Assembly (NCBI RefSeq): GCF_016744255.1
Contig: NZ_JADGES010000005.1
Coordinates: 21,073-69,053 of the forward strand
DNA: 47,981 nt
Direction of reading: 5' to 3'
From: Maribacter sp.
GTDB taxonomy: Bacteria; Bacteroidota; Bacteroidia; Flavobacteriales; Flavobacteriaceae
The position numbers and the translations under genes were made by a program. Shown in pieces: positions 23,020-32,718 of the stretch; the stretch's first letter is position 1, and every line of letters begins with the position of its first letter. The notes under the pieces were generated by a model that was not told the DNA's origin, did not search any database, and saw nothing but the letters and a program-made list of their open reading frames with translations.

Positions 23020-26000
23020 ATGAAAAAATTATTACTCTTCTCCATGCTTTTTGCATCCTTCTCTCTTCTTTCACAAGAGTTTAAAATGGATCTAGTACAA
23101 GACTTAAAACCAAGGAATATAGGCCCTGGCGGAATGAGTGGTCGTGTTACTACTATTGATGTTGTTCATAGTAACCCAGACATTATGTATGTAGGTACTG
23201 CTTCTGGTGGTATTTGGAAATCTACCTCGGGCGGTATTAAATGGGCTCCTATTTTCGAAAAAGAGCTCACCAGTTCCATAGGTGCAATTGCCATTCAACA
23301 ATCTAACCCATCTATTTTATGGGCTGGTACAGGAGAAGGAAACCCTAGAAACAGTTTAAACGGTGGATTCGGAATCTATAAATCTTTAGATGGTGGTAAA
23401 ACATGGAAATCCATGGGATTAGAAAAAACACGCCATATTCATAGAATAAAAATAGACCCTATGAACCCCAACACCGTATATGTTGGTGCTATTGGTTCTC
23501 CTTGGGGAGAGCATGCAGAAAGAGGCGTTTATAAAACTACAGACGGTGGTAAATCTTGGAAAAAAATCCTATTCGTAAATAATAAAACTGGAGCTGCAGA
23601 TTTGGTTATGGACCCTAACAATCCTAACAAACTAATCGCAGCCATGTGGGAACACAAAAGAGATCCCTGGTTTTTTAAATCTGGAGGAAAAGGCAGCGGA
23701 CTTTATATTACCCATGATGGTGGAGAAAACTGGAAAAAAATATCCGAAGAAGACGGATTACCAAAAGGAGAGCTAGGCCGTATTGGTGTTGCCATAGCTC
23801 CAGGAAAAACAGATGTTATTTATGCTCTTATTGAAGCAAAAAAGAATGCCCTTTATAAATCTGTAGATGGCGGTGTTAAATGGAAAAAAATAAATGACAA
23901 AGCAGATATTGGCAATAGACCATTTTACTATTCTGAAATTTATGTAGACCCGCAGAATGAAAACAGGGTCTATTCTGTATTTACCTACATAAACGCTTCT
24001 GAAGATGGTGGAAAAAACTTTACCCAACTTATGCCTGCATACGGCGTAGCGAATGGCGTTCACCCAGACCACCACGCTTGGTGGATTCACCCTACAAATG
24101 GCCAGTTTATGATGGATGGCAATGATGGTGGATTAAACATTACTAAAGACGGCGGAAAAACATGGCGATTTATAGGAAACTTACCTGTAGCACAATTCTA
24201 CCATATTAATGTAGATAACGAATACCCATACAATGTGTATGGCGGAATGCAAGATAATGGTTCTTGGAGAGGCCCCGCCTATGTTTGGAAAGCACAGGGA
24301 ATACGTAACAGCTATTGGCAAGAAATTGCTTTTGGCGATGGTTTTGATGTAGTCCCAGATAAAGACGATTCTCAATTTGGTTATGCCATGAGTCAGCAAG
24401 GATATGTCTCTAGATACGATTGGAAAACAGGTAATAATTATACGGTTCGCCCTACGCCACCAGACGCAAAAACTAAGTTACGTTTTAATTGGAATGCTGC
24501 TATTGGGCAAGACCCTTTTGATAATAGCACCGTATATTTTGGAAGTCAGTTTGTACACAAAAGTACAGACAAAGGTCTTACTTGGAAAGTAATTTCTGGA
24601 GACTTAACTACCAATGACCCAGAAAAGCAAAAACAAAGTGAAAGTGGTGGTTTAACTATGGATGCTACTGGAGCAGAAAATCATTGCACCATATTAGTAA
24701 TAGAACCATCTACGCTAGAGAAAGGTATGTTATGGACTGCATCGGATGATGGCCGTGTGCACTATACCCAAAACGGTGGCGCATCTTGGATAGAGGTCAC
24801 CAAAAATATAAAAGGACTGCCAAAAGGAGGTTGGATTCCCCAAATAAAAGCATCTAACAAAAACAAAGGAGAAGCGCTATTAATAGCGAACGATTACCGA
24901 AGATTTAACTATACTCCATATGCCTATAGAACTAAAAACTATGGAAAAACATGGGAACGCATAGTAGACAACACAGATGTGGAAAGTTACACGCTTTCTA
25001 TTGTGGAAGATATAGAAAACCCAAACTTGTTATTTCTTGGTACCGATGATGGACTGTATATCTCTTTTAATGCTGGAGAAAAATGGCTAAAATGGACGGA
25101 AGGCTTCCCAACGGTCTCTACCAAAGATTTGGTAATTCACCCTAGAGAACAAGACTTGATTATTGGTACTTTTGGTCGTGCAGCATGGGTATTAGATGAT
25201 ATTCGCCCTTTACGAGCAATTGCTAAAAACCCTTCTGTTCTTCAAAACGATATTGCTTTATTTACACCACCAACTGGCTACCAAGCAGCATACCAGCAAC
25301 CAACAGGCAGTAGATTTGGCGGTGATGCACTTTACAATGCTGAAAATAAAAAGGAAGGTGCTATGATTACCTATTTTCTTAAAAAAGGAAAAAAGAAAGA
25401 GGCTCCTAAAACAGATGAAAAGGAAGAAAGCATTACAAAGGATAAAGACTCTATTATAGAAAAGAAGAAAAAGCAAAATGGGGTTCAGAAAAAAGATTCT
25501 ATACGTTTCACTTTTTACAAGGACACAGAGTTAATACGCACTTTAAAATACAAAACTCCCGAAAAAGCAGGTTTTCATAGAATTTATTGGGGTATGAATG
25601 AAAAAGGCCCAGATAGACCTTCTAGGAAAATAGCAAAAAAGGAAAAAGAGCGTGGTGGTCTCAGTGTAAAACCTGGAACATATAATGTAAAAATGGAATA
25701 TGGAGACCAAATGGCCGAAACACAAATAGAAATAAAAGCAGACCCGAGGCTCAACGTTTCTACCGCTTCTACGAATGAAATATACTCGTATTCCAAAAAA
25801 ATACAAACGTATACCCAAACAGCAGCTGATGCAGTAAAGCAGTTAGTAGAAAATAAAGAAATAGCTGCTAAATTTCAAAAAGAATTAAAGGCTTTAGATA
25901 AAGACAAATACGATGCTCAAATAAAAGCATCTAAGGACATTATAAAAGAAATAGATTCTACTATAGCACTTTATATTGGCAAAGAAGATAAGAGACAAGG

Positions 26001-26247
26001 TATTACCCGCAACCCTAAAATAAATGTTATGCAACGCATAGGGAGTGCCAGTTATTATGTGGCTACGAGACAAACAGGGGTTACAGAAACTGAAAAAAAC
26101 CTGATTCAGTTTGCGGAAGAAGATTTATCCTCTGCCTTAAAAAAAACAAACTCCTTTTTTCAAGAAAAATGGATGCCTTATAAAGAAAGTATCGAAAAAA
26201 CAGAGGCCTCCCCTTTTAAAGAAATTAAAACATTCTCTTTAAATTAA
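23020..26247 (+). CDS. Large secreted BNR/sortilin-like beta-propeller protein
   Basis: A 1075-residue exported protein with a signal peptide (about 1-18, LLSQ-EF). Residues 25-740 are built from BNR/VPS10-like repeats with repeated Asp-box motifs such as S-x-D-G-G-K-T-W ('SLDGGKTWK', 'TTDGGKSWK', 'THDGGENWK', 'SVDGGVKWK', 'TKDGGKTWR', 'TQNGGASWI'). About 800-860 is a Lys/Glu-rich low-complexity linker, and the tail (about 915-1060) is helical. Databases often label these 'glycosyl hydrolase', but no catalytic residues can be assigned. A 5-codon ORF (23006-23023) ends overlapping the start codon as ATGA. The final residues show no type IX secretion signal. Confidence 0.85.
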   Translation: MKKLLLFSMLFASFSLLSQEFKMDLVQDLKPRNIGPGGMSGRVTTIDVVHSNPDIMYVGTASGGIWKSTSGGIKWAPIFEKELTSSIGAIAIQQSNPSILWAGTGEGNPRNSLNGGFGIYKSLDGGKTWKSMGLEKTRHIHRIKIDPMNPNTVYVGAIGSPWGEHAERGVYKTTDGGKSWKKILFVNNKTGAADLVMDPNNPNKLIAAMWEHKRDPWFFKSGGKGSGLYITHDGGENWKKISEEDGLPKGELGRIGVAIAPGKTDVIYALIEAKKNALYKSVDGGVKWKKINDKADIGNRPFYYSEIYVDPQNENRVYSVFTYINASEDGGKNFTQLMPAYGVANGVHPDHHAWWIHPTNGQFMMDGNDGGLNITKDGGKTWRFIGNLPVAQFYHINVDNEYPYNVYGGMQDNGSWRGPAYVWKAQGIRNSYWQEIAFGDGFDVVPDKDDSQFGYAMSQQGYVSRYDWKTGNNYTVRPTPPDAKTKLRFNWNAAIGQDPFDNSTVYFGSQFVHKSTDKGLTWKVISGDLTTNDPEKQKQSESGGLTMDATGAENHCTILVIEPSTLEKGMLWTASDDGRVHYTQNGGASWIEVTKNIKGLPKGGWIPQIKASNKNKGEALLIANDYRRFNYTPYAYRTKNYGKTWERIVDNTDVESYTLSIVEDIENPNLLFLGTDDGLYISFNAGEKWLKWTEGFPTVSTKDLVIHPREQDLIIGTFGRAAWVLDDIRPLRAIAKNPSVLQNDIALFTPPTGYQAAYQQPTGSRFGGDALYNAENKKEGAMITYFLKKGKKKEAPKTDEKEESITKDKDSIIEKKKKQNGVQKKDSIRFTFYKDTELIRTLKYKTPEKAGFHRIYWGMNEKGPDRPSRKIAKKEKERGGLSVKPGTYNVKMEYGDQMAETQIEIKADPRLNVSTASTNEIYSYSKKIQTYTQTAADAVKQLVENKEIAAKFQKELKALDKDKYDAQIKASKDIIKEIDSTIALYIGKEDKRQGITRNPKINVMQRIGSASYYVATRQTGVTETEKNLIQFAEEDLSSALKKTNSFFQEKWMPYKESIEKTEASPFKEIKTFSLN

Positions 26248-26291
26248 AACACACGGATAAAACATAACATAGAATACAGAAAAAGTTGTTT

Positions 26292-26321
26292 TGTCAACCG
26301 CTTAAATAATATGTACTTTTA
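26292..26321 (+). promoter_or_regulatory. Candidate Bacteroidota promoter of the YceI lipoprotein gene
   Basis: TTG at 26292-26294, a 19-bp spacer, then TACTTTTA at 26314-26321, close to the TTG / TAnnTTTG consensus with the right spacing, and 19 bp before the start codon. Confidence 0.5.
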
Positions 26322-26340
26322 GCATAAAAAATTACACTTC

Positions 26341-26982
26341 ATGAAAAAATTAGCCTTTATTACCCTAAGTCTATTAGTATTTGCAGGATACAGTTGCAAA
26401 GATGCTAAAAAAGAAAAAGAACAAACGGAAGAAGCTGCATCAACTGTAGAAACAGAACAATATAGCATTGTAAATGATTCTACTAAAGTGAGTTTTGTTG
26501 GATACAAAACCACAGAAAAAAAAGCAGTTGGTGGTACATTTACCAAAATAAACATTACCAAAAATAATACTGGAGCTACTGCTATGGAAGCTCTTAATGG
26601 AACTACTTTTAGTATTCCCGTAAGTAGCTTATTTACCAATGATGCTACTGGCACAAGAGACCCTAAATTATTAGAGTTCTTTTTTGGTGTAATGAAAGAT
26701 ACAGAACTTATTTCTGGTGTTTTTAAAACCGGAGCAGACAATACTTGCTCTATAGATATAACCTTAAATGGAGAAACTGCGAATATTCCTTTAACTTATG
26801 AAACCACAACAGATAACGTCTATACTTTCAATGGTGTTATGGATTTAAAAAACTGGAACGCTTTAGATGCCGTAGCTTCTATCAATAAAGCTTGTGAAGT
26901 ATTGCATACTGGTGCAGACGGGGTAAGTAAAACCTGGAGTGAGGTAGCCGTAAAAGCAGAAGTTCTTTTAGAAAAAAAATAA
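26341..26982 (+). CDS. YceI-domain lipoprotein
   Basis: A 213-residue lipoprotein (FAGYSC, Cys near residue 19) followed by a Glu/Lys/Thr-rich linker and a YceI-like barrel: 'STKVSFVGYKTTEKKAVGGTFTKINI', 'FSIPVSSLFTNDATGTRDPKLLEFFF' and 'VYTFNGVMDLKNWNALDAVASINKACEVLH'. It diverges from the YceI protein at 9261-9839 and is anchored to a membrane instead of soluble. Likely lipid or isoprenoid binding in the envelope. Own promoter and own terminator, so monocistronic. Confidence 0.85.
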   Translation: MKKLAFITLSLLVFAGYSCKDAKKEKEQTEEAASTVETEQYSIVNDSTKVSFVGYKTTEKKAVGGTFTKINITKNNTGATAMEALNGTTFSIPVSSLFTNDATGTRDPKLLEFFFGVMKDTELISGVFKTGADNTCSIDITLNGETANIPLTYETTTDNVYTFNGVMDLKNWNALDAVASINKACEVLHTGADGVSKTWSEVAVKAEVLLEKK

Positions 26983-27004
26983 TATTATAATGTACTCATA
27001 GAAC

Positions 27005-27030
27005 AAAAGGCTGCTAATTAGCAGCCTTTT
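27005..27030 (+). terminator. Intrinsic terminator
   Basis: AAAAGGCTGC, TAATTA loop, GCAGCCTTTT: a perfect 10-bp stem ending in T residues just after the YceI lipoprotein gene. Confidence 0.9.
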
Positions 27031-27063
27031 ATCTACTACCCTATTTTTATCGAAACTAGTACT

Positions 27064-29310
27064 ATGCAAAGACTTATTGCTCTAAAAAAACATATTGTAT
27101 TTCTATTTATCGTTTTAGCAGCTATTTCTACTGTTTTACTAGGCTTTCTTAAATTTACTTTTGATTTTGACCAATTTTTTCCGATTGGTGACCCCGATTT
27201 AATTTTTTATGAAGAGTTTATAAAAGAATTTGGCACAGATGACAACTTCTTACTTATTGCCATAGAAAACAAAGAAACCGTTTTTGAAAAGGATTTTTTA
27301 GAACGCTTTCATCAATTCTCTTTAGATGCTGAAAAGTTTACGTATACTAAAAATAGCTCTTCTTTAACCACGTTATTTTATCCTTTAAAAACCTCTTTTG
27401 GATACACTAAAATACCTGTGGTTAACATTCAAGATTCTACCAGATACCTTAAGGATTGGAAAAAAATTAAGCAAGACAGTCTGTTTACCAATACTTTTAT
27501 TGACACCAAAGGAACCTCTTTGGTAGTGGCTATTGAAACTGAAGATAATTTAGATTACAACAACTGCTTGCTATTTTTAGAGGAAGTCCGCGCTGCCTTA
27601 AACAAACACCAATTAAATGAATACCATCTCTTAGGAAGAGCCTATTTTTATGAAGCTTTTGTAGCTATGCAAAAAAGAGAGCTTCTGGTAACTAGTGCCC
27701 TTTCTGCTTTATTAGTTCTCTTTGTTTTATTTTTTGTCTACAGAAAAATAGCTGTAGTTGCGCTAGCCTTTTCTTCTATTATAATGGCTCTACTTTTATT
27801 CTTAGGGTTACTCTCTATCTTAGGAAAAGAGCTCAACACATTATCTTCCTTTTATCCTATTTTACTTTTAATTGTAGGTTCTGCCGATGTTATTCATATT
27901 ATGGATAGTTATTTAGAAAAATTACACTTAAACATAGATAAAAATGAAGCAATAATCAGCACTTTAAAAGAAGTAGGCCTTACTACTCTTTTAACCTCTG
28001 TTACAACTGCCATTGGGTTCTTATCCCTCATTACATCTAAATTACAACCCATAAAAGATTTTGGTCTAAACTCTGCTATTGGTGTAATGGTAGCCTATGT
28101 AACGGTAATCTTTTTTACGAGCGCCCTACTCTTAATCATTAACAAAAAGCATCTTCTGTCTAATAAAAATTCCATGGAGAATTGGAATTTTTACTTACTT
28201 AAAGTAAATATATTCACCAAAAAAAATCCACGAGCCATTTTGTATAGCGCTCTTTTATTTGCTGCTATTTGCTATTGGGGTGTTTCTAAAATAAATACCA
28301 ATTACGAATTTCAGGCTAGTTTTCCAAAAAATAGTGTGCTAGCCGATGACTTTTCTTTTTTCCAAACCAAGTACTCAGGCTTTAGACCTCTTGAAGTCGC
28401 GGTGATTGCAAAAGGAGACAACAAAATAACCGATTTTAAAATGCTCCAAGAAATAGACCAAATGGAAGCTAAATTAAAGTCTCTTAAAGATATTCGCGAA
28501 GTAACCTCTATAAACCTCTTATTTAAAGGAATTAACAAAGCACACCATCTTAATAAAAAGGAGTTCTTTACACTTCCTACAGACGAAAAAACCTATGCTT
28601 TATACAAAAAAGATGTAAATAAAATAGCTCGTAAACAACTGCAAAAATTTGTCAATAACGATAATACAAAAGGCCGTATTTCTGCCAAAGTACTAGATAT
28701 TGGTACCGATAGCCTTATAAAAGTATATGAGAATTTAAATCGCTATATCACCACAAAAACAGATACTTCTATAGTACATTTTAGACTTACAGGGAAAGGA
28801 ATGCTATTAGACAAAAACTCTGTATACATAAGGAACAGCCTGCTTCAAGGTCTGGGTTTAGGTTTAATTCTTGTTGGTTTTATTATGGTTATACTCTTTA
28901 AAGATATTAAATTGCTAGCCATTTCTTTGATACCTAATATTCTTCCCCTATTATTCGCTGGGGCGCTTTTAGGCTTCTTAGGAATACCTTTAGAGGCTAC
29001 TATATCCATAGTTTTTGCAATAGTATTTGGTATTGCCGTAGACGATACCATTCATTTTCTTGGGAGATACAAACTATGCCGTTTTAATGGCTTAGATAAA
29101 GAAGAAGCTATTGAAAAAACCTTTAAAGAAACGGGTAGAGCTCTTGTAATTACAACACTGCTACTCTTTTTTGGTTTTATGGTGCTAGTATTCTCTATTC
29201 ATCTTCCAAGTATTACTATCGGACTCTTACTAAGTGCAACCTTACTAACAGCTTTAGTGCTAGATTTACTACTACTCCCCGTTTTAATACGTAAATGGAT
29301 TAAAAAATAA
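27064..29310 (+). CDS. RND-superfamily MMPL-type exporter
   Basis: A 748-residue inner-membrane transporter with two MMPL halves. One membrane helix at about 12-30 is followed by a soluble loop and a block of five helices (about 205-365, with 'ILLLIVGSADVIHIMDSYLE'). The second half repeats the plan: a helix near 395, a soluble loop to about 590, then five helices containing 'ISIVFAIVFGIAVDDTIHFLGRYK', the proton-relay Asp pair of RND/MMPL proteins. These transporters move hydrophobic or lipid-like molecules; the adjacent lipid-binding YceI lipoprotein is suggestive, although a terminator separates the two genes. No membrane-fusion partner nearby. Confidence 0.9.
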   Translation: MQRLIALKKHIVFLFIVLAAISTVLLGFLKFTFDFDQFFPIGDPDLIFYEEFIKEFGTDDNFLLIAIENKETVFEKDFLERFHQFSLDAEKFTYTKNSSSLTTLFYPLKTSFGYTKIPVVNIQDSTRYLKDWKKIKQDSLFTNTFIDTKGTSLVVAIETEDNLDYNNCLLFLEEVRAALNKHQLNEYHLLGRAYFYEAFVAMQKRELLVTSALSALLVLFVLFFVYRKIAVVALAFSSIIMALLLFLGLLSILGKELNTLSSFYPILLLIVGSADVIHIMDSYLEKLHLNIDKNEAIISTLKEVGLTTLLTSVTTAIGFLSLITSKLQPIKDFGLNSAIGVMVAYVTVIFFTSALLLIINKKHLLSNKNSMENWNFYLLKVNIFTKKNPRAILYSALLFAAICYWGVSKINTNYEFQASFPKNSVLADDFSFFQTKYSGFRPLEVAVIAKGDNKITDFKMLQEIDQMEAKLKSLKDIREVTSINLLFKGINKAHHLNKKEFFTLPTDEKTYALYKKDVNKIARKQLQKFVNNDNTKGRISAKVLDIGTDSLIKVYENLNRYITTKTDTSIVHFRLTGKGMLLDKNSVYIRNSLLQGLGLGLILVGFIMVILFKDIKLLAISLIPNILPLLFAGALLGFLGIPLEATISIVFAIVFGIAVDDTIHFLGRYKLCRFNGLDKEEAIEKTFKETGRALVITTLLLFFGFMVLVFSIHLPSITIGLLLSATLLTALVLDLLLLPVLIRKWIKK

Positions 29311-29467
29311 TCTCTTAAAACCCTACAAACACACGCCATAATGACAACAAAAGTGTTAATAAATTTAGATATAATAGGTTTTTACTGCAATAGCTCGAAA
29401 AGGAACTAAAACATAAGAAAAGCCTTATATTTTATCTTAATTTGGCAACTTTAAAAAGTTAATTAAT

Positions 29468-30652
29468 ATGAACCCTTCATCTGTAGGCTGGATTGGAAAA
29501 TATTTTCATCTTATAAAAGATGACACTATCCCATTCGCTGGCTTTAGAGACTTATATGGAGAGCTTAAAAAAACGGGGTTCGTATACGGTATAAACATAC
29601 GAATACCCAGAAAAATAGAAGCAGAACACAAGTTAACAGAAGATGAATGCGCAAAAATAAACCTACTAAATGCATTGTACTACACCTATGTATTAGAAGA
29701 AAAAGATGCATCCATTGAAGAATTCATCAGCACTGTAAACCAATTTTACACTTCTTTAGAAATTAACCATGTTTCTTTTTTTGAAAAATTATTAACCACA
29801 AATAAGGGCTCCGCTAAGCTCGAAAAGATTATAGAATCCAGAGTTTATTTAGGAGATAATGTTATTAGCAAAACCTTTAATAGCATTATTACTAATTCGT
29901 TTTTATACATTGATGTATTAACTTTTAAACATTATTTAAATGACAAAAACAACATTAGAGCTTATGCTCAAAACATAGAATTTATAGCAATAAACATAAT
30001 TTACCATGCTTTAAATTCTAAAGAAAAGAACAAATCTGATAAAAAATTAGCGCAATTATTTGAAAGTTCTTTGACCTTTATAGATGCTGATAAGCAAAAT
30101 TTTGATGGTTCTTACAGGGATAGAATTCGTGTAAATCCTGAAGAATGGGAGAACAGATACTATCTAGAAATGGCTTGTTTAACGGTATGGGAAGACAAAT
30201 CTTTAGACTATAAAGAGTCCGATTTTATTTTCGGAATCGGACAAGATTTAGGTTTTAATGCCAAACAAATCTCTAGATCTATAGAAGAAATAACCTATTT
30301 TTTTGATAAGAATTCAGAGGTAATTCCTTTCTTAAAAGACAATAATTTAGCCGTTCAATTTTACGATAGCATGTCTAAAATTGTAAATAAATTAATAATT
30401 AGGAACAGTAAAAGGCTGCAAAAAGAGCTTTCTGAAAGTAAAGAATTAGTTGCCTTATTATCTAAATCTACAGTTAAAGATTTAAGTTCTGACGAGAAAA
30501 AAAAGGTACAAAATCAGCTCTTAGACATTTGTAAAAGCGTGCCTTCTTTAGCCATATTTATGTTGCCAGGCGGAGCTGTTTTATTACCTATCCTTATTAA
30601 ACTAATTCCAAAATTACTGCCTTCTTCTTTCGATGAAAATCGTGTAGAATAA
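29468..30652 (+). CDS. LETM1-like 'biofilm-associated' protein
   Basis: A 394-residue protein resembling the flavobacterial LETM1-related family. Most of it is helical and soluble. The C-terminal part carries the LETM1-like piece 'LLDICKSVPSLAIFMLPGGAVLLPILIKLIPKLLPSSF' (about 348-388), which forms a hydrophobic hairpin. In mitochondria LETM1 proteins act in cation/proton exchange; the bacterial function is unknown and the 'biofilm' label in databases rests on weak evidence. No operon partners. Confidence 0.75.
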   Translation: MNPSSVGWIGKYFHLIKDDTIPFAGFRDLYGELKKTGFVYGINIRIPRKIEAEHKLTEDECAKINLLNALYYTYVLEEKDASIEEFISTVNQFYTSLEINHVSFFEKLLTTNKGSAKLEKIIESRVYLGDNVISKTFNSIITNSFLYIDVLTFKHYLNDKNNIRAYAQNIEFIAINIIYHALNSKEKNKSDKKLAQLFESSLTFIDADKQNFDGSYRDRIRVNPEEWENRYYLEMACLTVWEDKSLDYKESDFIFGIGQDLGFNAKQISRSIEEITYFFDKNSEVIPFLKDNNLAVQFYDSMSKIVNKLIIRNSKRLQKELSESKELVALLSKSTVKDLSSDEKKKVQNQLLDICKSVPSLAIFMLPGGAVLLPILIKLIPKLLPSSFDENRVE

Positions 30653-30928
30653 CACTAAAATACATTTTATTTTTTTTTACTTTTCACAATCTATTCTAAC
30701 AAATAAAAACAACCAAATTAAATTCTAAAAACAAATAATAAAAGGCATTTTTTTAAAGCACAATGACAAAAAAAAGCTACAAATATGCGCTAGTTTCATG
30801 TCATAAATAATTGTATATTTAAATGTACTAAAAAAAGAGATTTTCCTCTCGAAACAGTGTAAAAAAGGCATTATAAGAAAAATCTATAGCTAAATCTAAA
30901 ATACACTATTCCAGAAGATTAAATACCA

Positions 30929-31684
30929 TTACTCTAACCAAAGCTTAAAGTCTTTTACTTTTTCTCTGCTAACTATAATTTCTTGCTCATTATAGCGATT
31001 TACCTTAATCTGAAGCCTAGAATTTGTATACGAAACAATATCTTTTATGTGATTTATATTCACATAAAACTTTCTACTAACTCTAAAAAATGTTTTTGGT
31101 TCTAGTTCATTTTCAAGATTCTCTAAGGTAATATCCAAGAGGTAATTTCTGCCATCTGAAGTTGCTGCATAGGTGCCTTTATTTTCACTATAAAAACACT
31201 CCACTTCTTCTCCATTTACAATCTTTAAATGCTGCCCTACTCTAGCGGTAAATCGTTTTTTATATTCCCGCTCTAATGGATTTACCAAAAGCTTTTTTAT
31301 ATCCTCAAAATTCAGGGCTAATTTTTCTGGTTCTGGTTTTAAGTCTTTGTATTTTTTTACTGCAACTCCTAACTCTTCATCATCGATTGGTTTTAACAAA
31401 TAATCTATACTATTTAACTTAAAGGCTTGTAATGCATATTCATCATAAGCCGTTGTAAAAATAATAGCACTTTTAATTTCGATGGTTTCAAAAATCTCAA
31501 AAGACAACCCGTCTGATAATTGAATATCTAAAAAAATTAAATCTGGATGTTCGTTATTTTGAAACCATAAAATAGATTCCTCTACCGAATGCAACATTGT
31601 AGATACGGCAACTCCCAAATCGTTTAACAATCGAGACAAACGTCTTGCTGCTGGTTTTTCATCTTCAATTATAATTATATTCAT
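30929..31684 (-). CDS. LytTR-family response regulator
   Basis: A 251-residue AlgR/LytR-type response regulator. The receiver domain (1-115) has the acidic pocket 'IIEDEK', phospho-acceptor D53 in 'LIFLDIQL', T77/T78 in 'IFTTAY' and K98 in 'YLLKPI'. The LytTR DNA-binding domain is about 148-250 ('FTARVGQHLKIVNGEEVECFYSENKGTYA..FFRVSRKFYVNINHIKDI'). Last gene of the minus-strand operon; the partner kinase is the LytS-type protein encoded five small genes upstream. The small gap (14 bp) supports cotranscription. Confidence 0.95.
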   Translation of the reverse strand: MNIIIIEDEKPAARRLSRLLNDLGVAVSTMLHSVEESILWFQNNEHPDLIFLDIQLSDGLSFEIFETIEIKSAIIFTTAYDEYALQAFKLNSIDYLLKPIDDEELGVAVKKYKDLKPEPEKLALNFEDIKKLLVNPLEREYKKRFTARVGQHLKIVNGEEVECFYSENKGTYAATSDGRNYLLDITLENLENELEPKTFFRVSRKFYVNINHIKDIVSYTNSRLQIKVNRYNEQEIIVSREKVKDFKLWLE

Positions 31685-31698
31685 GCCTTTATTTTATT

Positions 31699-32037
31699 TT
31701 ACTCGAAAGAATCTTCTTCTTTCATTATTTTTTCAATTTGACGGTCTTCCCAATTTTTAATAGAATTGTTTTTAAAAATAAACAACTTAAGTCCTTTAAT
31801 CAACATTATAAAAGCAATTGTTACAGGCACACTCCATAAGGTCCAATTTACCCAATACAAAATATGTTCATTGTCTAAACCGTGCTCTATGAATATTTGT
31901 ATAATCCTTCCATTAAAAAGAAATAATAAGACCGTAAAGATGATTAAACGCACTAGACCTACATAAAATTTTCGTAGTTTAACAACCCTCTCTTGGGCTT
32001 GAATAAATTTTTCTCGGGTCCTTTTTTTTTCCTCCAT
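31699..32037 (-). CDS. 2TM-domain protein 5
   Basis: A 112-residue protein with a basic N-terminal helix, two membrane helices (about 30-48 and 64-84) and the C-terminal 'NWEDRQIEKIMKEEDSFE' that ends all members of the 2TM family here. Its start codon overlaps the stop of the preceding gene. It is the most divergent of the five and lies next to the response regulator. Function unknown; context suggests a role in the same signalling system. Confidence 0.82.
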   Translation of the reverse strand: MEEKKRTREKFIQAQERVVKLRKFYVGLVRLIIFTVLLFLFNGRIIQIFIEHGLDNEHILYWVNWTLWSVPVTIAFIMLIKGLKLFIFKNNSIKNWEDRQIEKIMKEEDSFE

Positions 32038-32345
32038 TACCTGTATTTTTCGGTCTTTATCTCTTCCTCCTTTATAAACCTCCTAATTTTTCGTTCTTCC
32101 CATCCTCGTAACGGCTTCGCTAACTTATTGTTTATATTAAATCCCTGAACAACAACTATTACCCACCAAGCGAAGGCTGTTCCTCTAAAAATCCAACTTA
32201 CAGATTCTGGTGCTCCTTGTGATTTTACATAAAATGAAAACCACACCATCAATACTGTCGCAAAGGAAACCATAAGGGTAAAAAGGTGCCAATTCTTCAA
32301 TACCTTTATTTTCTTTTTAACTAATTGTAGTTTTTGATTGTTCAT
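32037..32345 (-). CDS. 2TM-domain protein 4
   Basis: A 102-residue 2TM protein. N-terminus MNNQKLQLVKKKIKVLKNW is nearly the same as in 2TM protein 3, then two membrane helices (about 22-42 and 52-71) and 'WEERKIRRFIKEEEIKTEKYR'. Overlaps both neighbours by the stop/start bases. Clearly a recent tandem duplicate of 2TM protein 3. Confidence 0.85.
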   Translation of the reverse strand: MNNQKLQLVKKKIKVLKNWHLFTLMVSFATVLMVWFSFYVKSQGAPESVSWIFRGTAFAWWVIVVVQGFNINNKLAKPLRGWEERKIRRFIKEEEIKTEKYR

Positions 32346-32718
32346 TATCTAAATTTTTCAGATCTACGTTTGTCTTCTTCCATGAATTTTTGAATCTGCT
32401 TTTCTTCCCAGCTTTTAAAAAACTTAGGAAATTTATTATGGATACTTAGGCCTTTAAAAAGTACAATTACCCACCAAATTACTGGGCCTATCATTACTGC
32501 AAGACTTCCAAATACGGGAGTCCCAATACTTCTTAAATAGGAATTAAACCAAATCATAAAAATAGTTCCCACTACCGCAAAAATTATAAGGATATACCAA
32601 TGCTTAATAGCTTTTACTTTCTTTTTAGCTAATTGTAGTTTTTGATTGTTCATTATCTAAATTTTTCAGATTCTCGCTTATCTTCTTCCATGAATTTTTG
32701 AATCTGTTTTTCTTCCCA
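32323..32718 (-). repeat. Direct repeat within the 2TM gene array
   Basis: About 88 bp at 32323-32410 recurs at 32631-32718, offset 308 bp, with only a handful of differences. Each copy spans one gene's end and the next one's start. The offset equals one gene unit, so the cluster grew by tandem duplication and can expand or contract by homologous recombination. Confidence 0.85.
32345..32653 (-). CDS. 2TM-domain protein 3
   Basis: A 102-residue 2TM protein with N-terminus MNNQKLQLAKKKVKAIKHW, membrane helices at about 20-39 and 49-68, and the family tail 'WEEKQIQKFMEEDKRRSEKFR'. The tail is almost the same as that of 2TM protein 2 and the head as that of 2TM protein 4, so it may be a recombinant between them. 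Translationally coupled to both neighbours by overlapping stop/start codons. Confidence 0.85.
   Translation of the reverse strand: MNNQKLQLAKKKVKAIKHWYILIIFAVVGTIFMIWFNSYLRSIGTPVFGSLAVMIGPVIWWVIVLFKGLSIHNKFPKFFKSWEEKQIQKFMEEDKRRSEKFR

Noticed and set aside
30653-30928. Terminator between the LETM1-like gene and the response regulator
   Set aside because: Only weak AGAG/CTCT pairing was seen; no stem with a T tail is convincing.
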